From assembly GCA_034401795.1 (NCBI GenBank), contig CM067367.1, positions 82,507,426-82,571,425 of the forward strand: DNA of 64,000 bases, read 5' to 3'. Each line of letters starts with the position of its first letter. The first letter of the stretch is position 1. Of the stretch, positions 42,882 to 52,583 are shown in pieces. The notes below the pieces were generated by a model. It saw nothing but the letters and a program-made list of their open reading frames with translations, did not search any database and was not told where the DNA came from. This DNA is from Chaetoderma sp. LZ-2023a. Its lineage: Eukaryota > Mollusca > Caudofoveata > Chaetodermatida > Chaetodermatidae. Made by a program: the position numbers and the translations under genes.

Positions 42882-44732
42882 ATGTCTAACTCCGGCCGAA
42901 AACAAGATCCAATATGGATTCATTATGAGAAAGTGAAGACCCCAGATAAGGCCGGTGTCCGGGCTGTCTGCAAGGTCTGCCGACACGAACTCCAAGGTAT
43001 CCCAGAGCGGTTAAAAAAACATGCAGCCAATTGCACAGGTCCACCAACACCAGCACTTCAAGGTCTAGCTGTAGCCGCAACAGAAACGGGGACTTCATCT
43101 CAATCTGAGCAGCAGCAGCGCGTTGAAACTGTTGTTGATCAAAACGATGTGGTGGTGATGGAAGTTGAACCTCTGTCAACTTCAAGTTCTGCTTCAGCGG
43201 CAGTGAAGCGCCCAGTGCACGGTCAATTAGCTGCTGGTACATTGGCCGCTAAGATACCCAAGCTGAATTATGGTCTACAGAATTATGTCATCAGAACTTC
43301 AGCAGAAAAACGTGGTGAATTAGATCGTGATGTAGCTAGGATGGTGTATGCTACGAACTCCCCATTTCGCTTAGTAGAAAATAGACATTTTATAAACCTT
43401 GTAAAAGATTTACGACCAGGCTATCAACCACCATCCAGAAAGGACATAGGGGGGAAATATTTGGATGTTATCTACACAGAAGAGCGGGAGAAGGCGAGAA
43501 AAAATTTGGAAGGTGAACTTGTCTGTCTAGCATTAGACGGTTGGAGCAATATTCATAACGAGCCTATCGTATGTGCTACAGTGACGACCTGCTTAGGTGA
43601 TATTTACTTAGTGGATACTACGGACACCTCTGGACATCCTCACACAGCGGAATATCTTTATGACATTGCGAAGCAGACAATTGAAAACACGCACAATGAT
43701 TTTGGGTGCATTATATGTAGTATCGTCACAGACAATGCTGCTAATGTAGCAAAGATGCGAGAGTTCTTGAAAGAACGACTGGGTTTCAACATGATTGCGT
43801 ATGGATGCACGCCTCATCTTCTAAATCTGACTTCAAAGGACTTAGAAATGGGTAATGTTAAGGAGCATGTCACACAAGTTGTGAAGTATTTCCGAAATAA
43901 CCACTTTGCTAGTGCCCAAATACGCCAATCATCGTGCAGAAAGTTAGTGATGCCAGCAGATACAAGGTGGAACACAATGTACGATTGTTTAAACTCGTAT
44001 TGTGAGGCATGGCCGACACTTGTGACAATCTGTGATGGACATACTGACCGCATAGATGTTGCCATTGCCAATAAAGTTCGTAATGTAGTAATCAAACGTT
44101 CTGCAGATGAATACCGACTTTGTTTGAAACCAGTAGCTTGCGCTCTCGATAAAGCTCAATCGGACAATTGCACAATAGCAGAAGCAGTTGAATTATGGAA
44201 AGATGTAAAAACGGCCCTGCATAATGACACTAATAATTCAACAAAGCGTGCGGCCGATAAGCGTTATCAACAAGCTGTGACACCTCACCACATGCTGGCC
44301 AATCTACTCCACCCTAAATACCGTGGTCGAAACTTGACTCAGCAAGAACGTGAAACTGCACTCACCGTAGCATCCGAAATCCCTGGTTTGATGACTTTGG
44401 TAATCAAATTCGAGGCCATGGCACCACCATTTCACATTCTTAAATTTAACGACGAAGTTGTTAATGGAGTAACCTCTCTTCATTGGTGGAAGTCGCACAG
44501 ACGTGACTTCGAGGATGATCTGCTGGAAGCATTTGAATTCACTCAGCGTCTGATGTCAGCTGTGGCGGCGTCAGCTGGTGTCGAGCGCGTGTTCTCCAGC
44601 TATGGGCTCGTGCAGAGTAAGTTGAGAAACAAACTTGGAACTTTAAAAGCGGCTAAACTAGTATTTCTTTTTCGGTCCCTAAACTGTGACAAAGAAAATG
44701 ACTTCCGGTTTCAGTTGAATGATGATTGTTGA
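42882..44732 (+). CDS. hAT2 transposase, 616 aa, intact
   Basis: Cut-and-paste hAT transposase acting on the hAT2 ends. Residues 12-51 form a BED zinc finger (C30, C33, H47, C51). A Ser/Thr-rich linker (about 60-120) follows. The RNase-H-like core has D219 in LALDGWSN, D284 in VTDNAANV and E568 in AGVERVFSS, the expected DDE set; the dimerisation block ends KLRNKLGTLKAAKLVFLFRS. Start ATG in AAAATGT at 42882; no stop or frameshift. Length is typical. All three catalytic residues, both ends and the target duplication are intact, so it may be recently active. Overlapping minus-strand frames are shadows. Confidence 0.95.
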   Translation: MSNSGRKQDPIWIHYEKVKTPDKAGVRAVCKVCRHELQGIPERLKKHAANCTGPPTPALQGLAVAATETGTSSQSEQQQRVETVVDQNDVVVMEVEPLSTSSSASAAVKRPVHGQLAAGTLAAKIPKLNYGLQNYVIRTSAEKRGELDRDVARMVYATNSPFRLVENRHFINLVKDLRPGYQPPSRKDIGGKYLDVIYTEEREKARKNLEGELVCLALDGWSNIHNEPIVCATVTTCLGDIYLVDTTDTSGHPHTAEYLYDIAKQTIENTHNDFGCIICSIVTDNAANVAKMREFLKERLGFNMIAYGCTPHLLNLTSKDLEMGNVKEHVTQVVKYFRNNHFASAQIRQSSCRKLVMPADTRWNTMYDCLNSYCEAWPTLVTICDGHTDRIDVAIANKVRNVVIKRSADEYRLCLKPVACALDKAQSDNCTIAEAVELWKDVKTALHNDTNNSTKRAADKRYQQAVTPHHMLANLLHPKYRGRNLTQQERETALTVASEIPGLMTLVIKFEAMAPPFHILKFNDEVVNGVTSLHWWKSHRRDFEDDLLEAFEFTQRLMSAVAASAGVERVFSSYGLVQSKLRNKLGTLKAAKLVFLFRSLNCDKENDFRFQLNDDC

Positions 44733-44782
44733 CTAGACTAGTGAAGTACAATTGCAGCATTATTGAAAACTGAAAGAATATG

Positions 44783-44920
44783 CATCCCATCATTCATAAC
44801 ATATTGAATATTTTGAAAGCAATTTCACTGGAAGCCGTTGCTGCCTAAGTCAGCAACGGTTTTCAGTGAAATTGCTTTCAAAATATTCAATATGTTTATT
44901 ATGTTACGAATGATGGGATG
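44783..44920. repeat. Long hairpin in hAT2 3' region
   Basis: 138 bp, nearly perfect inverted repeat: CATCCCATCATTC...CATATTGAATATTTTGAAAG and its complement around AAGTCAGC. Probably a foldback MITE. The same TTTTGAAAGC...ACTGGAAGCC style occurs at the end of copies A and B. Confidence 0.88.
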
Positions 44921-45194
44921 TCTATTCTTTAATTATCACTGTTTGAACTAATAATATATAGAGTTCAAAATTTATATATTACGTCATATTAGCAACGATT
45001 TTTCAATTTTGTTCACAATTGCATCACAGATACAGTGAGTAGCAATAGGACAGAAATGATGCAATGCATAAATCTAACGAATTAGCCCTAATTAGATGCA
45101 CAAAATCTATGAAGGTATGCAAAAGTCATCATTGTCTAAGTCTATCAACCTTGTTAACTTCTGTCTTTAAAAATATGCTCAAATTAAAATTGAA

Positions 45195-45460
45195 TAACTG
45201 GTGTACATTTTTCAACAATTTTGGTGGACGATGTTGCTGTCTGCGACAGCTCTATCATCCACCAAATTTGTTGAAAAATGTACACCAGTTTATCTTTAAC
45301 CCTTAGCACACTGATGTCGAAATTTTTAAATTTCAAATTAAATTTAAAGATAAACTGGTGTACGTTTTTCAACAAATTTTGTGGAAGATGGTGCTGTCAC
45401 AGACAGCAGCATCGTCCACAAAAATTGTTGCAAATTGTACACCAGTTTATCTTTAAATTT
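45195..45460. repeat. Repeated palindrome family (GGTGTACATTTTTCAACAA)
   Basis: Two nested hairpins; arms CTGGTGTACATTTTTCAACA and complement, loops with GACGATG...CATCGTC. The second lies inside the TTAA-flanked MITE. Confidence 0.8.
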
Positions 45461-45553
45461 AATTTGAAAATTTAAATTATCATGCTCCAGAGTGCTAGGG
45501 GTTATGTTTATTTTGAAAAATTAAAACTCCTACATCAGTGTGCTAAGGGTTAA
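45296..45553. mobile_element. TTAA-flanked MITE (piggyBac-like) inside hAT2
   Basis: Left TTAACCCTTAGCACACTGAT and right ATCAGTGTGCTAAGGGTTAA are perfect 20-bp inverted repeats including TTAA on each side. TTAA duplication with CCC(T)T ends is the piggyBac pattern. 258 bp, no coding capacity. 45554-46300 holds no gene. Confidence 0.75.
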
Positions 45554-46431
45554 TGTAATGTAATGATGTGTTTACGTGTTACAATGTATATAGTTTCTTG
45601 CCAGTTTCAGCAATTACTGATTTTGATTTTTGAAGTTGTAGTAAACTACTTAATTTAATAACATTTCAATCTTTATTGTTTTAGTGTTAAATAAAATGGA
45701 GCCCAAAAGTCCAACTTGATAAGCACTAGCCAATAGTAATCGAGACACTCAATGACACTCCAGAGTGACTCCAGACGCATGTCATAGCTGAAAAAAGAGA
45801 CAGTGTCTTGCTTTAAAAGAGTGTGCTTTTGGAATTAGACTAATAGTAATAGCCATACTGGCCCATACATGACTTTTCATGTACACTATTGCTTTAATGG
45901 TCATGTAGTGACATGTACGCACATGGAATTCTCCTCTTCTTTACAGCTTACACATACTTAATGATCATACTTTGTACACATGTGTGATGTACTGTGTACA
46001 TGAACCTCAAGTATGTAGATTGTAGATGTGGACTCGTGCACTGGGTCTAGTCTTGCTGATGACAAATATGAGCAATTAAGTGTATAATTCTATTTTGTGT
46101 TGATGTTCAAGTGCCATGGAAGCAGTAAAATAATTATGTTACTTTAATTTAACAAAATTACTGTTAATTGTATTAATTACTTGAAAATTCCTCTATTTTT
46201 GCAAAACTGATTTAAATCACGATTTTTTCGATAAAAATCGAGTGATTTAAATCATGATTTAAATCATGATATAAATCAATTGATTTAAATCAAGCCAACC
46301 CTGATAATCCCTGAAAGGGAGTCAAGTCCCTGTATAAGTTTTCATATCAAGGTAGCTTTTTAGCATTCTGTCACTGTGCCACTGTCTTGTGTGTCATATA
46401 TATGTTAATGTATAAATGTTTCTCTTGTATA

Positions 46432-46730
46432 TGAATGACATACCCAAAGTCTGTAACCATCTCTCTTTAATCATCTTTGCAGATGATACTAATGCTTTCT
46501 GCAGCCATAAGGACATAGAAATTCTTTACAAACATGTTAATAATGAAATGGCAAAGTTAATAGATTGGTTTAAAGTTACAAAGTGTCCTTAAATGTAAAT
46601 GAAACCAACTATATATTATTTACAAAATCTAATAAAGTAGAGGAAACATCTCTCCCAAAACTTTACATCGACAACCAGATAATACATGAAGCCCAATATG
46701 CCAAGTTTCTAGAAGTCTATTTTGATTGTA
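46432..46730 (+). pseudogene. LINE RT fragment, copy B
   Basis: Same FADD-box fragment as 37157-37455 with the same frameshift before the NYILF segment. Confidence 0.78.
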
Positions 46731-47074
46731 ATGCAACTCCTCTGACACTGCTGGACTAAATTCAACCAAATTTGGTATGTGAGTTACCCATATGATTGTG
46801 GAGTGCAAAAGGACATTTACATTTGGCTCCACCCCTGGGTGTGGGTTGTAGGGTGGCGTCAAAAGTTCAAAGCAGTGAATGTGGGGATTTGCGATAACGC
46901 GTCATCAACCGATCAATCTAGTATTATTATGTTTATGTATATATGGCATTTACTATTCAAATATCATTATTAATGATGATTACATAATTTATGTGTAATT
47001 GAATAACGAAGACTTTTTACATGCGAAAATACATAAGTTTATAATTAAGTAGTTGCCTCCCTTAGTAAATTATG

Positions 47075-47585
47075 TCACCCATGGTCAAATAATTTTTATC
47101 AAATCTTGATTGACCATGGTCAAAACATTTTGACAAAGGTCATATACAGTTTTCATAAATTTGTTTGATCATAAGTCAGAGATTTTACTTTTTTATTTTA
47201 TTTGACCATGGTCGATGCGTATTATCGCAGTCAGTACCATGGTCAAAATAGAGTCAACCATGATCAACGTTCACCACAGTCAGATTTTAATAATTTTCAA
47301 GATTGACAACGGTCAAACCATGGTTGACCATGATACCATGGTCAATATTTAACAGCGACAGTGCCCTGTTCATCAATGGCATCAACTACACTTATCCCAT
47401 TGGTCAATTGTGTCAGGGATTCTTGATTCATTGGTCAATAACGTAAGGCCAAGTTCCATTGGTCAATGACATCAGTTTCGCTTGCCCCATTGACAAATTG
47501 TGCTTACTCTGTTGGGTAATTACAAGTGTCAGTGTGAGTTGCGTTGTTAGTCATTAACGTCAAGGATCATTGCCTCATTGGTAGT
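47075..47585 (+). repeat. ACCATGGTCAA / CATTGGTCAAT cluster, copy B
   Basis: Counterpart of 37800-38310, differing at only a few positions. Confidence 0.85.
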
Positions 47586-47831
47586 GTTGGGAATTGGTAC
47601 TATTTTTGTGATCGATGATTGGTTTTATATACTAACCAAAGATCAATTAATGATTGATCATAATAGGTTCTCATTTTTTATCCATTTTGAATGCAGTAAT
47701 TATAGCAAGTTCAAGGATATTACCCCTTTCAAACCAAGTCGCAGGTATGACCGATTCTTAAAATTCTTTTAAATAATCGTTTGAATATTTTAAAACTAAT
47801 TTGACTGGAAGCTGTTCCAGTCAAATAAGTT

Positions 47832-48050
47832 AGTAGTATAGCCGGTAGTAGAAAAATTCCACCTGCCTGATAACCTCTCTCAACTGGAAATCCATTTAGA
47901 CAACTGGATTTCCATTTAGACAAATGGCCATGGCCAAGTATATAAAACTCCTGTGTAGACCCCACTGTCCAGGAGAACCACAAATACATACAAGATACCC
48001 AGGCCCTACACCCATCTGCCAGCGAGGTAGGATCATCCTGAGACTACTAC
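47832..48050 (-). repeat. P2 terminal inverted repeat region
   Basis: Terminus AGTAGTATAGCCGGTAGTAG is diverged from P1 beyond the first 7 bases, but CTCAACTGG and ATATAAAACTCCTGTGTAGA onward match P1 1800-1855. A small foldback (TTTGACTGGAA / TTCCAGTCAAA, 47800-47826) borders it on the host side. Confidence 0.75.
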
Positions 48051-48552
48051 TACCAGGGGCTGAACGCCAATTTAGAGGCAAGCCTCCACAGTGATATACA
48101 CCACTGATCGCCCACAGGGTCAGCCTCTCTATTTTCTGTAGGCTCAGACAAACATGTAGTCTCTGCCAGAGTCGCATCGGGGGTGATGGGACCACACATA
48201 GGGGCTTCCATCTACCTGGACAACGCTCACCTGGGACGAGGCTAAAGTGATTACCATTTGAACCACGGCAGACTCTGGCATGTTCACATGTTATGCAGAG
48301 AATCTGGTGCTGAGCAGGGGTCTCCAGCAGACAACCACGGCCTACCCTCTCCACCCCATAGAAGTGGCAGACAGACTTGATCTCTTCAGGTGGGTGAAAG
48401 CGGTCGTAAATGTTTCTCCGCAAGGGGTCGACCCAAGGATTGTACTGGGGGTCATCCCGGAAGTGCTCCCACTTGACATCCAATATCATGGCAGTCTCAG
48501 CGCCCTGTGCCACTACTGTAGACGCCAGCATGAGCAGTATGATGGGAATCAT
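47896..48552 (-). CDS. Predicted secreted Cys-rich Polinton protein (218 aa)
   Basis: MIPIILLMLASTVVAQGAET is a strong signal peptide (cleavage near residue 17). The mature part has about a dozen Cys, including LCITCEHARVCRG and GERCPGRWKPLC, and no later membrane anchor is evident. The last third reads through the subterminal repeat and TIR, so the original stop may have been earlier, perhaps near the point where the CHVCLSLQK-like segment ends. P1 carries the same start with an internal deletion. It lies outermost in the element. Function unknown; a virion surface or extracellular protein is a guess. Confidence 0.6.
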   Translation of the reverse strand: MIPIILLMLASTVVAQGAETAMILDVKWEHFRDDPQYNPWVDPLRRNIYDRFHPPEEIKSVCHFYGVERVGRGCLLETPAQHQILCITCEHARVCRGSNGNHFSLVPGERCPGRWKPLCVVPSPPMRLWQRLHVCLSLQKIERLTLWAISGVYHCGGLPLNWRSAPGSSSLRMILPRWQMGVGPGYLVCICGSPGQWGLHRSFIYLAMAICLNGNPVV

Positions 48553-48559
48553 GGCTATA

Positions 48560-49502
48560 TATGAAGAGTTAAACTGAACAGAGTGAACCCCTCAAGAAAT
48601 ATCTGTGCCAGATCGAGCCCTGTTCCATCCAGATCGATAGTGATCTTCGTCCCCTCAGGGGCAGGGGCTAGCTGCTTCACTCTGCCGCCAGCTAAGAAAT
48701 GTAGCTCTAGGACTATATGAGTCGTTTGCGGGCTAATGAGGCCGACTCGCTGAAGCAGTTTAACAGCACCCTTGACTTTGGAGACACACCATCTACCCGT
48801 AGGGTGCCCTTATGGAGGTTAACAGCTTCTTCTGGACGACGCAGCAGGAGCTTTCCACCTGTAACCCCGATCCAGTGACCCACCCTCGTCAGGGAGACAT
48901 TTTCACCTATGTAGGTGAGGAAGAAGGCTCCCCGATTGTAGAGCTTTCGAACTGTCCCATCCTTTTTCACAACAGTGGAGAGGGGAGTAACCGCTATGTC
49001 AATGCCTGCGGGAGGCCTATATAGGGCAACCATGTTTGCCAGTCACCCCCAGGTCCAGCGCAGTACCACACTTCATTCTTCTCAAATATGAACTGCAGGT
49101 TTTTTGCCAGGGTCAATAGCAGGCCATCGGCGGGGCACCACTCGAATACGGTTTGACCAGATGAAAGCTGAGGTTGTTATTTAGGGTGTTGATGTCTGCC
49201 ACCTCTGTATCCGAGAGCTCAATCAACGGCTCGAGGATGTACTTCCTCTTCGGGAAATCGTACCAAAACACGATCTTGTGGCCATCTATGTTACGACCCA
49301 GGCGCTCCTTCGTCACATCCTTGAGGTCTGTGAGCAGCTCCACCCCATCACCACCAATGGGGTGGAGGGAGAATGCCTTTGAGCTTGCTTCGTACTGTAG
49401 GGCGAATAACTTGCCATCGCTCTCTTCTACCTTGGCAGCACCAACTGCGTACACATCTGCCAGGTCAGCAAGACCAATCGAGTGAGCAAATATGGGTCCC
49501 AT
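48560..49502 (-). pseudogene. Conserved 290-320-aa Polinton protein, P2 copy
   Basis: Counterpart of P1 30103-30987. Starts MGPIFAHSIGLADLADVYAV at 49502 and is open for 129 codons to SGAPPMACY; a frameshift near 49120 and further breaks follow, with the frame at 49033-48713 carrying DIAVTPLSTVVKKDGTVRKL and YIGENVSLTRVGHWIGVTGG. The P1 stop after DGTVR is a Lys-containing open frame here (TVRKLYN), so the two copies decayed independently. Confidence 0.65.
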
Positions 49503-49540
49503 AGCATGCTATAGGAGGGGTTTAAACAAGACATATAACC

Positions 49541-49751
49541 ATGCCGATTGTCCGACTGCTGCTCTCCGCTGGTGAGAGCGTAATCTCACCCTCTCTAGAG
49601 GGGAGACGGGTGGTACAGTACCGTGTAGAATGGGTCCTCTTCGAGGTGCCCCAGTGGGGCACAACATACATACACGCTGATGTGCTACATCCACCTCCGG
49701 GCAGTGCACACAGCAGCTCACTAGTAGAAGTCGGCCGGGACATGATAGAGT
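49541..49751 (+). pseudogene. MPIV-family Polinton gene, 5' part, cut by DIRS2
   Basis: Starts MPIVRLLLSAGESVISPSLE and is open to GRDMIEF, where DIRS2 begins at 49752. The remainder is at 58372-58525. Divergent from the 290-aa gene with the same 38-bp spacer as in P1. Confidence 0.72.
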
Positions 49752-49930
49752 TTCTCCTTCGATCAATACTCACCATTCTGTTACTTCTGATATACAGCTG
49801 GCCTTGACAGCGGCTCTAGGATTATAGACTTAGAAAGCTTTACCGACTCCTGGGAACCGGGTACTCGGCTCCCAACTGCCGAGTACCCGTTTACCATAGA
49901 GCTCATTCTTGTTTGCATAGCAACAAGAGC
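49752..49930 (+). repeat. DIRS2 5' inverted terminal repeat
   Basis: Begins TTCTCCTTCGATCAATACTC, contains the GGGTACTCGGC...GCCGAGTACCC hairpin, and is complementary to 58190-58371. Confidence 0.92.
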
Positions 49931-50875
49931 AATACATGCTTTCTGCATTGAGGATTTTAGTGTTTTTTGTGAAAGAAAATCTAAGTCTTTAATCTGTGAT
50001 AGTTTGTGTGTTCGTGAAAGGATTAACTAAAGGATACTATGGAGAATACCGCCGAAGATAACCAGGTTGTATCGTTCTTTATTATCCATAGTTAAAAGAC
50101 TTAGGTCTCTAAATTTCGCTGTGTCGCATGTTCCAATTTCTGACCCCATAGAATCTGGGACGTGTGCTAACAACAATATATGCCAGACGATCGCCTTCTT
50201 TAACCCCCAACAGGCAATTGGCAGATATGAAAATAGGTGTTATGCTACAGTATTTCTAACACGAATATCGGCTGACGTCGTTCTCCGTAGGATCCGAGCG
50301 GGTGACGTCACACCCGGTCGCTCGGATGTTTATGTGAAGAAAAATTTTTCATTAATTCGCGCATCTTGTTCTGGGTGCTGCGTACTAAAAATGGTACCGG
50401 AAACTTTAGAATGATCAAGTTTACGTGCGATCACGATCGGTTTGCAATGATCGGTGGTTTCAAAATTCTTGAGTAGATGCGTGGTCTGCGGTTTTACCGT
50501 GTGATACAGCAGTTTGTTATACATTTTGTTGTTTTCTTCACATATCGTGCTGCTTTCGTTAGGAGTATAATTTATATTGATTAGTAAATATACCCCGAAT
50601 GCTATGCGATATGATTCCTGGAGCCGTTACACATCCTGGAGGATCTATTATGGGTGTGTTTAATGCCCGCCTCGTTCTTGTCGTCATAATCAATGCGATC
50701 GTTGTTGTAACGTGGCGGGAGGGTTACAGTTAATCTATGAGTCAAATTATTTGAAAATTAATTGTCTGCCTTCCATCCGGGTCTCGTTCCGCTTGTTTAT
50801 TGTAGGTTTGTGCTTATGTTATAGGCCAAGCCAGCCCCGCCATCATGTGACGAATGCCATAAGTTTGTCCATGTC
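49931..50875 (+). other. DIRS2 5' leader
   Basis: Noncoding or weakly coding. Shared with DIRS1 and DIRS3. Contains the hairpin ATCCGAGCGGGTGACGTCAC...GTCGCTCGGAT (50292-50327) with a consensus CRE (TGACGTCA). A 115-codon frame (50067-50414) is partly kept in DIRS1 but broken in DIRS3, so I do not call it a gene. Confidence 0.65.
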
Positions 50876-51050
50876 GTGTTCAAGGACCATGTCTGTTTTA
50901 GGTGTTCCCTGTGTAATATTGATCATAGGTGTAATGTTTGTGCAGTGTGGTCCGTTGAGATGATGGTTACGTTCCTTGCCCAGAAGGACTTGGCTGGGTC
51001 TGACGCGGGGTCAGGCGGTCCGAGAGTAAATCGTGGAGCGCCCGGTTCGG

Positions 51051-52583
51051 CCGGTGGGGGTGCTCCACGTCCCCAGCTGGAGGTGGCGGAGATGGCACCG
51101 CCGGCGTGGTTTGGTCCGGCGATGCAGGGTTTTCTGCATAGCGTTCTGCCCACGCTGGTGTTGTCCCTGCTACCAAAGGTTAGGGGCAGTTTCTCCCCAT
51201 GCCTGGTACGGATCCTGTCCTCGGACAGGATTCTGGACTGGTTACCGAGGGGGCCGTCTCGTACGGCCCCCTGGCAGTCCCGTCTGGCTTCGGCCAGACG
51301 GGTTTTGTTTCTCTGCGGCCACCTCCGGGTGGTCCAGTAGCGGTGGCCGGTCCGTCAGGTGTGGGAGCCGTCCGCCAGGACGGTTCCACGGTTGACTCGT
51401 CTAGTGACGACTCTTCGGAGTCTGAAGACGAGGAGGAGAGGTTGCTGCGGCCCGTGAAGCCGCAGGTGGAGAATATGGAGGTTGATTCCGTCCTGGACGG
51501 AACCGGCCTCCATTTGTCTGGTTTGGCGCAAGCCAGGTCCGCGGCTCCGCCTGTGGCTGAGGCCAATCTGTTACCGTGCACCGGTTCCGTGCAGCTTGGT
51601 TTGGCACCAGCCGTCACGGGAACGGGTGTGCCGGGCCGGGCGTGGTACTCACCTATCTCGCCTGGTCCGGCAGTCGGACGTGGGGTGCCGTTGGCGCCCG
51701 TGTCCGGCTATGGTTCCGCGACTACTACGGGTCCGTACGGTTTTCCGTGCGGACCTACCCCATGGACCGGAGTGTTTCATGGGGTGGCGGCGGAACCGTA
51801 TGGTTCTGGAGTGCCTGGCGTGTCAGCCGTGGCTCCTTGCCGGGAGGCCGTGGCTGGCAGACCCGTGAGCACGTCAACGTGTGACGTGTTTGCGGGGGTG
51901 TCTTCATCGGAGGTAGATTGGTCAAATGCTCTGGCGTGGCTAGCCAGGGTTGACCCGTCTGTGGTTTCGGCCGATGAAGATGCGCCCCGTCCGTCGGTTA
52001 CGTCGATCAGGACGGGGATTTTGCCCGCGGCCCGGATCCAGTCAGTGGGACTGGATCCACGGTTCATAGATTTGTTGGATGCTATTTATAGCAAACAACT
52101 GATGACCAAGGGTCAGCTCCCTGCGGCCTCCCGGGAGGTGCTGGCAAGATGTCATATTCCGCGTGGTGGAATACGACAGGTATGGTGTAGTCCCGGCGGT
52201 CACGGAGGATGACCGATGGGTACTGGGCGTCCAGAGTGCCGTGGCGGGTGGCCCCGGTCCGGCACTTATGGACAAGTATCAGGTACACCAGGAAGAAGTC
52301 CTGTCCCTATGCGATGAGGGTGTGAGGGCAGCGATGAGCGCTGTCAACCACTCTTATCGTCTCCTTCAGTCGGTGTGGGCTGAAGCGGGGGCAGGCCACC
52401 CTGTGGCGCTTTCATGTGTCAATGACGGCCTGGTGCTGTCGATGGACGCATTGGCAAGGGTGCAAGCGCGAGTGACGAAATCCAGGAGGCAAATGGTCAT
52501 TGACCATATGCGTCCGGCTACGGCAGTCAGGGAGTCTTCTTGGGACACCCCTGACAGGGCCTAGCATCTTCGGTGGCCAAGCG
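51051..52583 (+). repeat. DIRS2 gag tandem duplication, unit 1 (1533 bp)
   Basis: Begins CCGGTGGGGGTGCTCCACGT and ends GGTGGCCAAGCG. Near-identical to unit 2; differences include a 6-bp gap (ACGGCC), an 8-bp insertion (near 52320) and a 2-bp gap (near 52533), which cancel in length. Confidence 0.95.

Larger units (their letters stand above)
42355..46303 (+). mobile_element. hAT2 transposon, 3949 bp, structurally intact
   Basis: CAGGGTTGG at the left end and its complement CCAACCCTG at the right, with a perfect 8-bp target duplication ATAATCCC (42347-42354 and 46304-46311). Copy A shows the empty site. Subterminal regions are dense in AATCGATTT / GATTTAAATC motifs. One open transposase gene. 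The noncoding 3' part (44733-46303) holds a hairpin and a TTAA-flanked MITE. Confidence 0.96.
39358..47815 (+). repeat. Segmental duplication, copy B (8.5 kb with later insertions)
   Basis: Matches copy A. It contains two insertions absent from A: a tRNA-derived SINE near 41877 and hAT2 at 42355-46303, the latter with a perfect empty site in A. Ends at TTTGACTGGAAGC, inside a small foldback that copy A has only in part; P2 begins 17 bp later. Confidence 0.9.

Noticed and set aside
42886..44498. Minus-strand frames in hAT2
   Set aside because: Antisense shadows of the intact transposase.
34171..47815. Copies A and B as two independent LINE insertions
   Set aside because: Shared stops, shared non-LINE flanks and the same second LINE fragment show duplication of the whole block.
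50067..50414. 115-codon frame in the DIRS2 leader as an extra DIRS gene
   Set aside because: Part is seen in DIRS1, but DIRS3 breaks it early and codon positions show no excess conservation that I can see by eye.
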